DNA of 54,036 bases. Source: DATACN01 sp038215095 (GTDB taxonomy: Bacteria; Actinomycetota; Thermoleophilia; Solirubrobacterales; Thermoleophilaceae). The DNA lies in the NCBI GenBank assembly GCA_038215095.1, contig JBBQRG010000009.1, positions 1-54,036 on the forward strand, read 5' to 3'. A program made the translations under genes and the position numbers. Of the stretch, positions 1-8,161 are shown in pieces; within the stretch, counting starts at the first letter, position 1; each line of letters begins with the position of its first letter. The notes beneath the pieces were generated by a model that worked only from the letters and a program-made list of their open reading frames with translations, had not been told where the DNA came from and did not search any database.

Positions 1-381
1 CTGCACCAGGTTGCGCCCCGAGGTGCTGCACGATGCGCAGTTGTGATTGAAGTCAAAGGTGGAGCCGCCGGTCAGCGCGATGTAGTTCGGCAGCGACGGA
101 TGGGCGAGCGCGTAGTACCGGGTTGCGAGCGTGCTCTGGCGCGCGAGGCGGTTCAGGTAGGGGGCATGAGGACTGCCGATCACCTGGTTGTAGCTGCGGT
201 TCTCGAGGGCCAGCACCGCGACCCGCGACGGGTGTGGCAGCCGCCCGGCTGGATCGGCAGCGGCCACGGTCTGAGCGGCGTCCACGCCCCCGGAGAGAAG
301 GCTGGCACCGGCGACGGTAACGGCCACCGCCGCGGCCGCGGCAGCTGCGCCGACCCGGCGTATGTGGCCTCTCGTCCTCAT
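1..381 (-). CDS. Secreted phosphoesterase, N-terminal part
   Basis: Reading the minus strand from the ATG at 381 gives 127 codons that run off the window edge. The product begins with Arg residues and a long Ala/Val segment, a typical signal peptide. It continues with VAVLALENRSYNQVIG and a HPSLPNYIALTGG stretch. This pattern is that of the phosphoesterase family (PF04185; phospholipase C and acid phosphatase relatives): an N-terminal metal-binding ENRSY motif followed by the HPSLPNY block. I infer an exported phosphate-ester hydrolase of unknown substrate. The C-terminal two thirds, with the remaining metal ligands, lie outside the window. The 155 bases to the next gene hold nothing I recognise. 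Confidence 0.85.
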   Translation of the reverse strand, partial: MRTRGHIRRVGAAAAAAAVAVTVAGASLLSGGVDAAQTVAAADPAGRLPHPSRVAVLALENRSYNQVIGSPHAPYLNRLARQSTLATRYYALAHPSLPNYIALTGGSTFDFNHNCASCSTSGRNLVQ

Positions 382-536
382 GCGAGCCACTCTGGCCTTG
401 CGCGCGTTGCCCCGGGGGAGCCACGTGTTGGAACTTCGTTAGGGCGCTTAGCCGTGCGGAGGGTCCGTCGGTCGTCCCCTTCCGCAGACCTGTTCGAAGG
501 GAGAGCGAAGCCCGTCGGCCCGCCAACACGGTCGTG

Positions 537-1724
537 CTACAGCCCCAGCTGCTTGGAGAGGATCTCCTTCATGATCTCGTCGGTTCCGCCGCCGATCGGG
601 CCGAGGCGGGTGTCGCGCACCGCGCGTTCGAGCTCGTACTCCTTCATGTAGCCCGCTCCGCCGTGAATCTGCAGCGCGTCGTCGGCCACCTCGAAGGCGG
701 CGCGCTGCGTCAGCAGCTTGGCTTCGGTGACCTCCCTGGTGGCGTCCTCGCCGTCGGCGAACAGGCGCAGCGCGTGGTAGGTGAGGTCGCGGGAGGCCTC
801 GAGCTTCAGCGCCATCTCGGCGAGCTTGTGGCGTAGGGCCTGGAACTTTCCGATCGGGCGGCCGAAGGCCGAGCGCTCGTTGAGGTAGGCGACGGTGCGC
901 TCGATCGTCGCGTCCATCGAGCCGACCGCGCCGAGCGACATCAGGATGCGCTCCCACTGGAAGTTGGCGACGATCAGGTAGAAGCCCTTGTTCTCCTCGC
1001 CGAGCAGGTTCTCGTCGGGCACGAACACGTCCTCGAACGACAGCTCGCCGGTGTCGGAGGCGTGCCAGCCCATCTTCTCGAGCTTGTTCGCCACCGCGAA
1101 GCCCTGCATGCCCTTCTCGATGAGCAGGAACGAGAGGCCCTGGTGGCCACCCTCCTCGGTGGTCTTCACGGCGGTGACCACGAAGTCCGCGCGCACGCCG
1201 TTCGTGATGAAGGTCTTCGACCCGTTCACGAGATAGCCGCCGTCGACCTTGCGCGCGAGGGTGCGCAGGGCGGCCACGTCGCTGCCGGCGCCGGGCTCGG
1301 TGATGCCAAGCGCGGCGATCTTCTCCCCGCGTACGGCTGGCACGAGGAAGCGCTGCTTCTGCTCCTCGGTGCCGAACTTCCAGACCGGCGGCGTGGCGAT
1401 GCCGATGTGCGCGCCGATGCCCGCCGCGAGGCCGCCCGACCCGCAGCGCGAGAGCTCCTCGCTGAGCACCGCGTCGTGCACGAAGTCGCCGCCCTGGCCG
1501 CCGTACTCCTCCGGGTACTTCAGTCCCAGCAGGCCCAGCTCGGCCATGCGCGTGAAGACCTCGTTCGGGAACCAGCGAGCGTCCTCCCACTCGGTCGCAT
1601 GCGGGCGCAGCTCGGCGGCGACGAAGCGGCGGATCGAGGCGCGCAGGTCCTCGTGCTCGTCGCCGAACGGCGGCAGCGGTCGGCGCGAGGAGGCCTCGGG
1701 CAGGCCCTTGTCGGCGAGCGTCAC
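537..1724 (-). CDS. Acyl-CoA dehydrogenase
   Basis: A 395-residue flavin acyl-CoA dehydrogenase that oxidises an acyl-CoA to the 2-enoyl-CoA. Seen: the YPEEYGGQGG helix end, the FAD-binding GITEPGAGSDVAAL segment, NGSKTFITNG, and a C-terminal IHGGAGYMKEYELER. The position of the usual catalytic Glu of short/medium-chain enzymes is Gly here (IGGGTDE). A Glu in QWERI (residue 258) sits where isovaleryl-CoA/long-chain enzymes carry their base, so it probably belongs to that subtype. The GTG at 1724 overlaps the TGA of the upstream gene by 3 bases. A longer reading from 1904 would run through the SnoaL gene and is rejected. Last gene of a probable operon starting at the phenylalanine hydroxylase. 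Confidence 0.93.
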   Translation of the reverse strand: MTLADKGLPEASSRRPLPPFGDEHEDLRASIRRFVAAELRPHATEWEDARWFPNEVFTRMAELGLLGLKYPEEYGGQGGDFVHDAVLSEELSRCGSGGLAAGIGAHIGIATPPVWKFGTEEQKQRFLVPAVRGEKIAALGITEPGAGSDVAALRTLARKVDGGYLVNGSKTFITNGVRADFVVTAVKTTEEGGHQGLSFLLIEKGMQGFAVANKLEKMGWHASDTGELSFEDVFVPDENLLGEENKGFYLIVANFQWERILMSLGAVGSMDATIERTVAYLNERSAFGRPIGKFQALRHKLAEMALKLEASRDLTYHALRLFADGEDATREVTEAKLLTQRAAFEVADDALQIHGGAGYMKEYELERAVRDTRLGPIGGGTDEIMKEILSKQLGL

Positions 1725-2134
1725 AGCGTGGTGTGACCGCGGCCGGAGTGGTCGAACCCCATCAGGTCGCCGGAGCGGTTCTTGTCGTCCGAATGGAAAT
1801 AGGCGCGCACCTCGGCGATCCTCCCGTCGCGGAACTCGAACCACTCGCTGCCGCGGTCGATGCGCGGCTCGCCCGAGCGCGGGCTGCGCCAGGTCATCGT
1901 CCATTCGATCACGACGCGCTCACCGTCGTCCACGGCGTCCTCGATCTTCCAGCGGCCCTCGATGTTCTCGACGGCCCACTTCGTGTGCTCCCCGATCGTG
2001 CCCGCGCCCTGCTGCGGGTCGCGGCGCGTGTAGTAGTGCACGGCGTCGTCGGTGAAGTGCTCAGCGACCCGGTCGGGATCACCGGAGTTGAGCGCTTCGT
2101 AGTAGGAGCGCACGTGGTCGAGTAGCTCGCCCAT
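1721..2134 (-). CDS. SnoaL-like (nuclear transport factor 2 fold) protein
   Basis: 137 residues with the fold signature of NTF2/SnoaL-like polyketide-cyclase or ketosteroid-isomerase relatives: an N-terminal helix (VRSYYEALNSGDPDRVAEHFTDDAVHY), a middle strand VVIEWTMTW and a final WFEFRDGRIAEVRAYF. Such proteins are small enzymes or ligand-binding domains with varied substrates, so no reaction can be assigned. Its stop overlaps the start of the acyl-CoA dehydrogenase gene and it follows the acetamidase gene by 12 bases, so it is probably translated with both. Confidence 0.85.
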   Translation of the reverse strand: MGELLDHVRSYYEALNSGDPDRVAEHFTDDAVHYYTRRDPQQGAGTIGEHTKWAVENIEGRWKIEDAVDDGERVVIEWTMTWRSPRSGEPRIDRGSEWFEFRDGRIAEVRAYFHSDDKNRSGDLMGFDHSGRGHTTL

Positions 2135-2146
2135 CGCGGCATCGTT

Positions 2147-3217
2147 TCACTCGAACACGTCGAGCGGCAGCAGCGCCGACACGAGCGCGTTCGGCACGTC
2201 GACGAGCTCGGAGATCCGAAGCTCCACCGCCACGCTCATCAGCACGTAGGCGGCCTCGCGCCCGAGGCCGCGCTCGCTCACCAGGTAGCCGAGCATCTCG
2301 ATCAGCGCGCGTCGCGTGGCCAGGTTCAGGTCGAGGTCGCCCTGCGTGCCGTCGTCGGCCAGGGGGATCCCGGTCGTGGCGAAGTAGTCGCGCCCCGCCC
2401 GCGCCGGCGTCTCCCAGGCGGGCAGCGAGGGCCGCCAGCCGTCGCGCCGCACTCCCACGCGCACCGTCGCCGAGCCGCCGGTCTCGATCGCCGCGATGCA
2501 CACCTCGCCGTCGCCCTGGGCGAAGTGCAGGTCTCCGATCGAGAGCATCGCGCCCGGCACGTGAACCGGCAGCAGCAGCCGGCTGCCCACCACAAGGTCG
2601 CGGATGTCCATGTTGCCGCCGTTCTCGCGCGGCGGGAAGGTGCGCAGGCCGTCGCCGGCCTCCGGCGGGGCCGCGCCCTCGGCGTCTGGCTGGATTACCT
2701 CCCCGCCCGCCTCACCCAGCGCGCGCTCGCGCGAGCGCGCGGCCTCGAACAGCTCGGGCGAGGGCGTCACGCCGATCACGCCCGCGAACACTCCGGCCGG
2801 GACCGCCACGCCGGGCAGCTGCTCCGAGCGGGCGATGCCGTCGTGAAGCTCCCACCTCGCCAGGAACGGGTCGGAGAACAGGTCGCCGATGAAGCCGGAG
2901 CCCGGCCAGATGCCGGTCCAGCCGAAGTCGTCGGTCTCGTAGCCGAGCACGTCCACCTCGAGCACGTCGCCGGGCTCGGCGCCCCGCACCTCGAGTGGCC
3001 CGGTGAGCGGGTGCGACAGCGAGGGCACCGCGAGCAGGTCCTCGTGGCCGGACTCGCGTGTGATCGTGTTGTCGCGCGCGTCGCGCAGCTCGAACGTGAC
3101 GGTCTCGCCAGGATCGGCGGACGCGACCGGCGCTAGCTCAGGGTGCCAGCGGTTGTGCCCGTTGGGCGCGCCGTGGTCGAGCCGGGTGGAGCGGTCGATC
3201 TCGATCCGGAGGCCCAC
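2147..3217 (-). CDS. Acetamidase/formamidase family protein
   Basis: About 356 residues of the FmdA/AmdA family, which hydrolyse short amides. Recognised from GETVTFELRDARDN near the N-terminus, PLTGPLEVRGAEPGDVLEV, and the family signature GDLHFAQGDGEV. The family's conserved Trp (HNRWHPEL) lies so near the start that translation must begin upstream of it. The only usual start codon there is GTG at 3217, which puts the first 85 bases inside the 3' end of the hydroxylase gene. That overlap is unusually long and the exact start is uncertain. Co-directional with the genes on both sides. Confidence 0.85.
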   Translation of the reverse strand: MGLRIEIDRSTRLDHGAPNGHNRWHPELAPVASADPGETVTFELRDARDNTITRESGHEDLLAVPSLSHPLTGPLEVRGAEPGDVLEVDVLGYETDDFGWTGIWPGSGFIGDLFSDPFLARWELHDGIARSEQLPGVAVPAGVFAGVIGVTPSPELFEAARSRERALGEAGGEVIQPDAEGAAPPEAGDGLRTFPPRENGGNMDIRDLVVGSRLLLPVHVPGAMLSIGDLHFAQGDGEVCIAAIETGGSATVRVGVRRDGWRPSLPAWETPARAGRDYFATTGIPLADDGTQGDLDLNLATRRALIEMLGYLVSERGLGREAAYVLMSVAVELRISELVDVPNALVSALLPLDVFE

Positions 3218-4095
3218 CCGGCGGAGTATCGCGCCGGTGAGTCGTCGTCGCACTCGGCGAAGAAGCCCCCGACCACCTCCATCAGGTGGTCCATGCCGTC
3301 GGCGGCGAACAGCACCGGCTGGTACTTGGTGATGTCGTAGGGCTGGACGCCCATCGCCGCGACGTCCAGCTCGCGCAGGTCGGCGCCGCGGAACTCGTCG
3401 ATCTCGCCGTAGGACGACAGCAGCCCCGCGCCGTAGGCGCGCAGCTCCCCGCCCTCGCGGATCACGCCGAACTCGATCGTGAACCAGAACACGCGCGCGA
3501 AGAAGTCGCGCCCTTCCTTGGTCTCGAGCCGCCGCGCCGCCCGGCCCGCGAGCCGGTTGAGCTCCGCGAAGCGCGAGCTGGCGAGCGTGTTGCCATGGCC
3601 GATCACCTCGTGCACGAGGTCGGGCTCCGGCGTGTAGAGCGGGAAGCCGTGGTGGCGCACGTATTGGGTCGAGTGGAAGATGCTGTCGGCCAGCGAGCCG
3701 TAGAACTCGTCGAAGGGGACCAAACCGGCGGCCGGGTGGTAGCTGAAGCCGGTCAGCGGCGCCAGCGCGTGGCCCACCTCGTCGAGCTGGGGGATGTGGT
3801 CGGTGGGCAGCCGCAGCCGGGCGGCCGCCTCGATGTACTCGGCGCACGCCAGCTGCTCGTGCTTGACGGCCAGCTCGCGGCAGACCGTGCGCCAGACCTC
3901 CTGCTCCTCATCGGTGTACTCCACGTGCGGGATCGGCAGGCCCGGGCTCCATTGGAGCGCGATCGCCGCGATCTGGTTGCGCCGCTCGCGGTAAGCGGGG
4001 TCTCCGACCCCGGGGTGGTCGTCGCCAAGGTGGACGGTGACCTCGCCGTCGTCCCCGGTGGTGACCGGCGCGTAGAGCTGGCCCTCCTCGAACAT
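3133..4095 (-). CDS. phhA: Phenylalanine 4-monooxygenase (aromatic amino acid hydroxylase)
   Basis: Converts phenylalanine to tyrosine with tetrahydropterin and O2, feeding the tyrosine pathway encoded nearby. The iron-site motif PDLVHEVIGH gives His162 and His167, and WFTIEFG gives Glu208, the complete 2-His-1-Glu facial triad. There is no N-terminal regulatory ACT domain, as is normal in bacteria. The ATG at 4095 (MFEEGQLYAPV) leaves 320 residues, close to the usual bacterial length of about 260-300. The last 28 or so residues (after FFAECDDDS) are low-complexity and overlap the acetamidase gene, so they may be an extension or the result of a frameshift. Divergent from an Lrp-type regulator that probably controls it. 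Confidence 0.93.
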   Translation of the reverse strand: MFEEGQLYAPVTTGDDGEVTVHLGDDHPGVGDPAYRERRNQIAAIALQWSPGLPIPHVEYTDEEQEVWRTVCRELAVKHEQLACAEYIEAAARLRLPTDHIPQLDEVGHALAPLTGFSYHPAAGLVPFDEFYGSLADSIFHSTQYVRHHGFPLYTPEPDLVHEVIGHGNTLASSRFAELNRLAGRAARRLETKEGRDFFARVFWFTIEFGVIREGGELRAYGAGLLSSYGEIDEFRGADLRELDVAAMGVQPYDITKYQPVLFAADGMDHLMEVVGGFFAECDDDSPARYSAGWASGSRSTAPPGSTTARPTGTTAGTLS

Positions 4096-4147
4096 TCCGT
4101 GACGAAGCGAACCACTCGGCCAGACCATTGGCAAGAGTGCACAGCCA

Positions 4148-4168
4148 AATTGGGCAAATCGACCAATT
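4148..4168. promoter_or_regulatory. Inverted repeat in hydroxylase/Lrp divergent promoter
   Basis: AATTGG, nine bases, CCAATT: perfect 6-bp arms in an AT-rich island between the hydroxylase (start 4095, minus) and the Lrp/AsnC gene (4186, plus). Lrp-family regulators often bind such sites in the shared promoter of themselves and their target. The sequence shows the symmetry; binding is inferred. Confidence 0.5.
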
Positions 4169-4185
4169 CTTGACAGTATGTCGGC

Positions 4186-4671
4186 GTGGGAGCGGACGAT
4201 ATGCACGGCATCGACGAGCTCGACGCCCGCCTGATCGCCACGCTGACCGAGCACCCGCGCGTCGGGCTGATGGAGATCTCACGCAAGCTCGGCGTCGCGC
4301 GCGGCACCGTGCAGGCCCGTCTCGACAAGCTGGTCGCGCGCGGGGCGATCACCGGCTTCGGGCCCGACGTGGACCCGGCTCACCTCGGCTTCCCTGTGCT
4401 GGCGTTCGTGTTCCTCGAGATCAGCCAGGGCCGCGTGGACGACGCCGTCGCCTGGCTGGAGTCGGTGCCCGAGGTGATGGAGGCCCACGGCACGAGCGGC
4501 CCGCGCGATCTGCTCTGCCGCGTGGCGGCGCGCGACCCCGGCCACCTGCAGGAGATCATCAACCGCATCCTCGAGACGCCGGCCGTGCGGCGCTCCACGA
4601 GCTACATCGCGCTGTCGGAGCAGATCGCCTTTCGCACCGCGCCGCTGGTGGAGGAGGCGGGCGGCGCCTAG
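4186..4671 (+). CDS. Lrp/AsnC-family transcriptional regulator
   Basis: 161 residues: an N-terminal winged helix (IDELDARLIATLTEHPRVGLMEISRKLGVARGTV) followed by a ligand-sensing alpha/beta (RAM/ACT-like) domain. These proteins form octamers and respond to amino acids. Divergent from phenylalanine hydroxylase, so phenylalanine or tyrosine is a sensible ligand, by inference. GTG at 4186 gives the full reading; ATG at 4201, five codons in, is equally possible. The last four bases overlap the stop of the convergent FAH-family gene. Confidence 0.9.
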   Translation: MGADDMHGIDELDARLIATLTEHPRVGLMEISRKLGVARGTVQARLDKLVARGAITGFGPDVDPAHLGFPVLAFVFLEISQGRVDDAVAWLESVPEVMEAHGTSGPRDLLCRVAARDPGHLQEIINRILETPAVRRSTSYIALSEQIAFRTAPLVEEAGGA

Positions 4672-5327
4672 ACCACGGTGTTGCGCAGCACGCCGAGGCC
4701 CGCGATCTCCAGCTCCACCACGTCGCCGCGCTGCAGCCAACGCCCGTCGCCGTGCTCGAGGATGCAGCCGCCGCCGACGGTGCCCGAGCCGATCACGTCG
4801 CCGGGCTGGAGGCCGGGGGTGTTGCGCGCGGCGGCGTCCAGCAGCTCGTCCCAGCCGAAGTGCATTCCGCCGGTGCGCGAGTCGCTGCGCAGCTCCCCGT
4901 TCACCCGCGCGAGCGCGCGCATGTCGAGGTCGTCCGGGAGCTCGTCTGGCGACACCAGCTCGGGGCCAAGCGACGTGGCGAAGTCCTTGCCCTTCGCGGG
5001 GCCCAGCCCGACCTTCATCTCCTTCATCTGCAGGTCGCGCGCCGACCAGTCGTTCATCACGGTGAATCCCTCCGGCCTCCCGTCCGCCCCGATCACGCAG
5101 GCCAGCTCGAGCTCGTAGTCGAGCGCCTGGCTGTCGGCCGGCGCCGGCACCTCGTCGCCGTGGCCGTACACGGCCGCCGGGTTCGAGAAGTAGAAGGCGG
5201 GCAGCTCGTACCAGGCTGCGGGCACGTCCTGGCCGCGGTTGGCGCGCGCGTTCCTCACGTGCTCCTCGAAGGCCATGAAGTCGCGGATCGACGGCGGCTG
5301 CCCGTCGGGGTAGGCCCGCCGGCTCAT
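4668..5327 (-). CDS. Fumarylacetoacetate hydrolase family protein
   Basis: 219 residues with the FAH-fold core: LDYELELACVIG (metal-ligand Glu pair), GFTVMNDWSARDLQ, and GDVIGSGTVGGG near the end. In tyrosine catabolism FAH splits fumarylacetoacetate into fumarate and acetoacetate. This copy is shorter than classical FahA (about 400) and lacks its N-terminal domain, so it could instead be an acylpyruvate hydrolase. Its place beside HPPD and homogentisate dioxygenase favours the tyrosine role. Its ATG overlaps the stop of the Lrp gene upstream by 4 bases. Confidence 0.85.
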   Translation of the reverse strand: MSRRAYPDGQPPSIRDFMAFEEHVRNARANRGQDVPAAWYELPAFYFSNPAAVYGHGDEVPAPADSQALDYELELACVIGADGRPEGFTVMNDWSARDLQMKEMKVGLGPAKGKDFATSLGPELVSPDELPDDLDMRALARVNGELRSDSRTGGMHFGWDELLDAAARNTPGLQPGDVIGSGTVGGGCILEHGDGRWLQRGDVVELEIAGLGVLRNTVV

Positions 5328-5752
5328 CGCTGGAAGAGGGTCGAGAGCACGACCTCGGTGACCGTCCGCGTGATGCCTTCGGTGTTGCGGATCCGCTCGA
5401 GCGCGAGCTCGAGGTCCTTCGTGTCCTCGGCCATCACGTGCAGCAGGGCGCTGGCCTCGCCGGCCACGGTGTGCGCGGAGGCCACGCGTGGCTCGGTCTG
5501 CAGCACGCGCCTGATCGCTTCGCCCGACATGCCGCCCTCGCAGTAGAGATCCACGAAGGCCTCGGCGTGCCAGCCGAAGGCGTGGGAGTCCACCACGGTG
5601 GTGTAGCCGCGGATCACGCCGTCGTCCTCGAGGCGGTCGACGCGCCGCTTCACGGCCGGCGCGGACAGGCCCACGTGCTCCCCGATGTCCAGGTAGGAGC
5701 GGCGGGCATTTTCGCGCAGCAACGCAACGATCTTGCGGTCTGTGCCGTCCAT
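5324..5752 (-). CDS. Second Lrp/AsnC-family regulator
   Basis: 142 residues: winged helix DGTDRKIVALLRENARRSYLDIGEHVGLSAPAVKRRVDRLEDDGVI followed by the effector domain. It is divergent from hppD across a 74-base promoter and translationally coupled to the FAH-family gene, so it very likely controls the homogentisate branch. It is not a recent duplicate of the regulator at 4186; the two sequences differ widely. Two dedicated Lrp proteins in one pathway suggest separate control of the phenylalanine and tyrosine steps. Confidence 0.9.
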   Translation of the reverse strand: MDGTDRKIVALLRENARRSYLDIGEHVGLSAPAVKRRVDRLEDDGVIRGYTTVVDSHAFGWHAEAFVDLYCEGGMSGEAIRRVLQTEPRVASAHTVAGEASALLHVMAEDTKDLELALERIRNTEGITRTVTEVVLSTLFQR

Positions 5753-5775
5753 GTGGCTATACGCCTCTCATATTC

Positions 5776-5793
5776 ACAACGAATCGCGGTTGT
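5776..5793. promoter_or_regulatory. Inverted repeat in Lrp/hppD divergent promoter
   Basis: ACAAC, eight bases, GTTGT, in the short region between the Lrp gene (start 5752) and hppD (5827). The arms are only 5 bp, so this is a weak operator candidate, supported mainly by position. An AAAGGAA ribosome-binding site lies just upstream of the hppD ATG. Confidence 0.35.
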
Positions 5794-5826
5794 AACGCGG
5801 CCTCAAGCAAAGGAACATTACGTGAA

Positions 5827-6960
5827 ATGACTACCGCGCAACGAATCGACCCCCATCCGGCCCCTCCGAGCGACGACCGGATGCCGGTCCACGGCATCGA
5901 CCACCTCGAGCTCTACGCCGGGAACGCGGCACAGGCCGCCTTCTTCCTGACGCGCGCGTTCGGCTTCACGGAGAGCGCCTACGCCGGCCTCGAGACCGGC
6001 CGCCGCGACCGCGTCTCCCACGTTCTCGAGCAGGGCCGCATCAGGCTCGTGATCACCGGCACGCTCAGCGGGGCCGACGAGATCGGCGACCACCACCGCC
6101 GCCACGGCGACAGCGTGCGCACGATCGCGCTGAGCGTCCCCGACGCCGAGGCCGCCTACCTCCACGCCGTCGAGCACGGAGCGCGCGGCATCGAGACGCC
6201 GCGCTGGATCGAGGACGAGCACGGCCGCGTGCAGCTCGCGAGCGTCGCCACCTACGGCGAGGTGCTGCATACCTTCGTGTGCCGCGACGGCTACGACGGG
6301 CCGTTCTTGCCGGGCTTCGAGGCGCGCGAGGCCCCCGACCTCGGGCCCGACGGACTCCTGGCGGGGATCGACCACGTGGTCGGCAACGTCGAGCTGGGCC
6401 ACATGGAGGAGTGGGTCCACTACTACGAGCGCGTCTTCGGCATGACCGAGATGATCCACTTCTCAGACGAGGCGATCTCGACCGAGTACTCCGCGCTGAT
6501 GTCGAAGGTCGTGACCGACGGCTCGGGCCGGCTGAAGTTCCCGATCAACGAGCCGGCGGAGGGCAAGCGCAAGTCGCAGATCGACGAGTACCTCGAGTTC
6601 CACAACGGGCCCGGCGTGCAGCACGTCGCGCTGGCCACCACGAACGTCATCGCGACGGTCGCGGAGCTGCGCCGCGGCGGCGTGGAGTTCCTGCCGATCC
6701 CGGACTCCTACTACGACGAGGCGCCAGCGCGCGTGGGCGAGATCGAGGAGGACCTGCGCGACCTTCGCGAGCAGGGCATCCTCGTGGACCGCGACGACGA
6801 GGGCTACCTGCTGCAGATCTTCAGCAAGCCGCTCGGCGACAGGCCGACGCTGTTCTTCGAGATCATCGAGCGCCACGGCTCTCGCGGCTTCGGCGAGGGC
6901 AACTTCAAGGCCCTCTTCGAGGCGATCGAGCGCGAGCAGGAGCGGCGGGGCAACCTATGA
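5827..6960 (+). CDS. hppD: 4-hydroxyphenylpyruvate dioxygenase
   Basis: Turns 4-hydroxyphenylpyruvate into homogentisate with O2 and Fe(II). 377 residues, typical length. Two vicinal-oxygen-chelate domains: the first from about residue 22 (GIDHLELY), the catalytic one from about 180. Iron ligands are visible: His183 (GIDHVVGNV), His266 (GPGVQHVAL) and Glu345 (TLFFEIIER). The IIERHGSRGFGEGNFKALFEAIE tail is the usual C-terminal gate helix. The stop overlaps the ATG of the homogentisate dioxygenase gene, so the two consecutive steps are made together. Confidence 0.97.
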   Translation: MTTAQRIDPHPAPPSDDRMPVHGIDHLELYAGNAAQAAFFLTRAFGFTESAYAGLETGRRDRVSHVLEQGRIRLVITGTLSGADEIGDHHRRHGDSVRTIALSVPDAEAAYLHAVEHGARGIETPRWIEDEHGRVQLASVATYGEVLHTFVCRDGYDGPFLPGFEAREAPDLGPDGLLAGIDHVVGNVELGHMEEWVHYYERVFGMTEMIHFSDEAISTEYSALMSKVVTDGSGRLKFPINEPAEGKRKSQIDEYLEFHNGPGVQHVALATTNVIATVAELRRGGVEFLPIPDSYYDEAPARVGEIEEDLRDLREQGILVDRDDEGYLLQIFSKPLGDRPTLFFEIIERHGSRGFGEGNFKALFEAIEREQERRGNL

Positions 6961-8129
6961 GGTACGAGCGCCGCGGCGAGCTGCCGCAGAAGCGCCACAC
7001 CGTCATGCGCGAGAACGGGACGCTCCTCACCGAGGAGGTCATGGGCTACGAGGGCTTCTCGGGCAACGAGTCGATCCTCTACCACCTGCAGTCGCCCTGC
7101 CGTGTGATGGAGGTGGGGGAGTTCACCCCGATCGAGCGCAACGAGTGGGTGCCCGACGCCCATGTGCACCACCTGGTGGACACGCGGCCGGTCGAGCCCG
7201 GCGGCGACCCGGTCACCGGGCGCCGGGTGCTGATGTGGAACGACGACGTGGAGATCGGCATCTGCCGCCCCACCGAGGAGCAGGACTACTTCTACAAGAG
7301 CGGCGACGGCGACGAGCTGATCTTCGTGCACGAGGGCAGCGGCGAGATCGAGACGATCTTCGGCACGCTTCCCTACCAGGCGCACGACTACGTGCTGATC
7401 CCGCGGAGCACGGTCTACCGCTTCCGCCCTGACAGCGAGAGCAGCCGGCTGCTGACCTTTCACACCCCCGGCGAGATCGAGACGCCGAACCGCTACCGCA
7501 ACCGCTACGGGCAGCTGCTCGAGCACGCGCCCTACTCGCACCGCGACTTCAAGGCGCCGCGGCAGCTCGAGACCCACCGCGAGCGCGGCGAATACGACCT
7601 CGTCGTGCGGGTGCGCGGCGGCCACCAGCACTACAAGCTCGACTACCACCCGCTCGACGTCGTGGCCTGGGACGGCTACGTCTACCCCTACACGTTCTCG
7701 ATCCACGACTTCGAGCCGCTCAGCAGCCGCATCCACCCGCCGCCGCCCGCGCACCAGACCTTCCAGGGCCCGAACTTCGTGATCTGCTCGTTCTGCCCGC
7801 GCAAGCTCGACTGGGACCCGAACGCGATCCCGATCCCCTACAACCACTCGAACCTCCAGTCGGAGGAAGTCATGTACTACGTGGACGGGGAGTTCGGCGC
7901 GCGCAAGGGAGTCGACGCCGGCATGATCACCCTGCACCCCTCCGGCCTGCCGCACGGCCCCCAGCCGGGCCTGGCTGAGCAGTCGCTGGGGATGACGGAG
8001 ACGTCGGAGCTGATGGTGATGTGCGACACCTTCAGGCCGCTGCGCCTGACGCAGCTGGCCCGCGAGCTCGACGACGGGAAGTACGCCCTCTCCTGGTATG
8101 ACGAAGCGCGTCCCGTAGCGCGCGCCTAG
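6957..8129 (+). CDS. hmgA: Homogentisate 1,2-dioxygenase
   Basis: Opens the homogentisate ring to maleylacetoacetate. 390 residues from the ATG at 6957, which overlaps the hppD stop by 4 bases. The metal site seen in known HGDs is present: His297 and Glu303 in HSNLQSEE, and His333 in GLPHGP. It is shorter than the roughly 440-residue human and Pseudomonas enzymes, as in other bacterial lineages. No maleylacetoacetate isomerase gene is seen next to it, so that step must be encoded elsewhere or occur by glutathione or spontaneous chemistry. Confidence 0.95.
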   Translation: MRYERRGELPQKRHTVMRENGTLLTEEVMGYEGFSGNESILYHLQSPCRVMEVGEFTPIERNEWVPDAHVHHLVDTRPVEPGGDPVTGRRVLMWNDDVEIGICRPTEEQDYFYKSGDGDELIFVHEGSGEIETIFGTLPYQAHDYVLIPRSTVYRFRPDSESSRLLTFHTPGEIETPNRYRNRYGQLLEHAPYSHRDFKAPRQLETHRERGEYDLVVRVRGGHQHYKLDYHPLDVVAWDGYVYPYTFSIHDFEPLSSRIHPPPPAHQTFQGPNFVICSFCPRKLDWDPNAIPIPYNHSNLQSEEVMYYVDGEFGARKGVDAGMITLHPSGLPHGPQPGLAEQSLGMTETSELMVMCDTFRPLRLTQLARELDDGKYALSWYDEARPVARA

Positions 8130-8161
8130 ACAAGCCTCCTGACCGCGGCCACACGCGACCC

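Noticed and set aside
1725..1904. 60-residue N-terminal extension of the first acyl-CoA dehydrogenase
   Set aside because: It is an out-of-frame reading of the SnoaL gene; the GTG at 1724 with stop overlap gives the normal length.
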